NCBI GenBank assembly: GCA_019400425.1
Contig: JAFREE010000006.1
Location: 310,001 to 374,000, forward strand
Source: Hymenochaete sp. R1
Taxonomy: Eukaryota > Basidiomycota > Agaricomycetes > Hymenochaetales > Hymenochaetaceae
Direction of reading: 5' to 3'
DNA: 64,000 bases
Shown here: in pieces, positions 62,518 to 64,000 of the stretch
Position numbering within the stretch: the first letter of the stretch is position 1
How the letters are laid out: each line of letters opens with the position of its first letter
Translations under genes and position numbers: made by a program
Notes under the pieces: generated by a model
What the model saw: only the letters and a program-made list of their open reading frames with translations
The model's database searches: none
Told to the model about the DNA's origin: nothing

Positions 62518-64000
62518 TTAAGACCTCGCCCACGGCCCGCTCACAGGGCATCCCTGAAGTTCACCAGCCATTCGCATGACTTCAGCATGGCCCTCTGAAA
62601 AAAAACACGCAAATGTTTAAGTAGCCACTTCAAAATAAGCAAATGTAACATACCACGTTCCAGTGAGACTGGGCCCTGCGACAAATGTATAGGTGACTGA
62701 AGCCTAGTACGGAGACAAAAAAGGTAGCTGGGCTTACCAGTTCTTCTAATCGGTAACCAGCGCTCTTGAATTTCGGCCCCGGAGCCAGATTCGCATCTTT
62801 CATATTTAACTGTACGAGAACCCACTGCACCAGTTGGCCTAGCCCCTCCGGCTCAGGCTTGTACCAAGGTTCTTTTTGAAATCTATCGAGAATTAGTTTT
62901 CAGACAATAACTCAGCACAAAGACCGATTTACTCAAAAGGATGCATCCTGGGTAGCACGCCGTTTTTCTTTGCCTCTTTGAACACGCTCGGAGACAGCTT
63001 TGTTGGCGTATACTCGTTTGGAAAGAGACGCGGGAGGCAGAGGTATCTCTGGAAGAACGAAAGTGTCCTCATGAGGTATAGGATGGTCCGCTGTGCCGAC
63101 TTCGATGGCTCAGGCAGCGCAAACGCTTTGCGCACCCTATCCTCTATCAATGAGATGATAAGTTCCTTGGCGAATGCCTTTACGCGTGGACCCAGGCACT
63201 CCGGAACGCTACGAAGAAGGAATTCGATGGTGTGCTGGCCCACTTCGTAGTTCGTTTGAGCATAGACCATATTCACCTCTTCGTAGGTTCGGGCCCATTC
63301 GCAAAGTCCATCGAGAGTTTCAGGTATGTCCTCGATGTCCATACGTCTCCCGATTTCGGTCCAATAAACAAAAAATGCCTAGAAATGCATGGACTAGCTA
63401 AGCTGTTATTGACAAATAGAAACGGAAGGACTCGCACCTCTTTCTCGAGCTGTGTCAGAGGCCGCCATGCATACAATTCTGCCCAACGCATAGGTTCCAT
63501 GATAAAAAGCGAAAGCGTATACAGATAATCCTCCTGCTTAATCATCGGCCACCTCGCATGCAACCAGTTGACCCTCGCCACCGCAATTGCATTCCTCGGA
63601 TCCACTTCTCCCATTTTCCTGCCAACACCCTCCGACTTCTCCTCTCCAACCGCCTCGTTTGACTCACGCCTGGAGGTGCCTCGCTCGACAATCGGGCACG
63701 ACGCCCACGTGCTTATGAGTACGCCCGTATCTGTATACCTCTTCACTACGTGCTCCGGTGCGGAGAGCTGGCCTGACTTGACGAGGATCGCGGAAATGGA
63801 CGGGATGGCATAGGTCTTGAAGAGCGCAAAAGCTGTCGCGTATTTATTAAGAGTCGGGATGTCATACTTCTGCGAGACGAGCATGATTTCTTGGGCCTCC
63901 GAGAGTTTCAACATCGGTTTGCGAGTCTTGTCATTGGCATCGGTTGGACCATCGATAATATGTCCGTACTTGCGCCTGATGGCTCGAAGACGTCGGTAGC
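62518..64000 (-). CDS. ER-bound oxygenase of the mpaB/rubber-oxygenase family (partial, runs off right edge)
   Basis: Member of the DUF2236/mpaB family, haem-type oxygenases; Penicillium MpaB cleaves a farnesyl chain in mycophenolic acid synthesis. The visible part starts mid-protein with RAIRRKYGHIIDGPTDANDK, then LTSEAQ-like LKLSEAQEIMLVSQKYDIPT. The core block is VARVNWLHARWPMIKQEDYL, YTLSLFIMEPMRWAELYAWR; then AFFVYWTEIGRRMDIEDIPE, LDGLCEWARTYEEVNMVYAQ and TNYEVGQHTIEFLLRSVPEC. Short final exons give KEPWYKPEPEGLGQLVQWV, SAGYRLEEL, GPVSLER and EGHAEVMRMAGELQGCPVSG, ending PWARS with a stop at 62518-62520. The N-terminal part, including any membrane anchor, is beyond the window. Confidence 0.85.

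Overview
The window comes from a filamentous basidiomycete, most likely an Agaricomycete (mushroom-forming fungus). Nearly every gene is cut by many short GT-AG introns of about 50-60 nt. It carries a velvet regulator, fungal F-box and P450 genes, a degenerate WD40 gene of the mushroom NACHT/WD40 type, and an intron-containing nuclear tRNA-Tyr. No bacterial, viral, CRISPR or intact transposon feature was seen. Exons were joined by hand from splice signals and reading frame, so inner exon borders are approximate unless given exactly.

Left part (1-24 kb): two tandem MFS anion/cation-symporter paralogues on the minus strand (the first runs off the left edge), a long-chain acyl-CoA synthetase, a La RNA-binding protein, an otubain-type deubiquitinase, the second-largest subunit of RNA polymerase III, a divergently transcribed SNF2 helicase of the ERCC6L2/Rad26-like group, and a membrane-anchored P450.

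Middle part (24-50 kb): a roughly 3 kb gene-poor stretch; a velvet regulator (764 aa in my model) with unusually long introns and a 2 kb upstream region; a broken WD40 gene; tRNA-Tyr(GTA); an X-family DNA polymerase (Pol lambda type, BRCT plus catalytic core); the mitochondrial complex III core protein 2; a serine-rich single-pass membrane protein; an F-box protein; and a second single-pass protein with a serine/arginine-rich tail.

Right part (50-64 kb): the AP-1 beta subunit, a thiamine-pyrophosphate enzyme, a peroxisomal acyl-CoA oxidase with a C-terminal PTS1, two tandem phosphopantetheinyl-transferase-like genes that both lack the usual metal-binding Asp, and an mpaB-type ER oxygenase that runs off the right edge. 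The last five genes form a metabolically suggestive neighbourhood (acyl-chain cleavage, peroxisomal beta-oxidation, carrier-protein activation). It is the best candidate here for an undescribed system, but it is an inference from gene content only.
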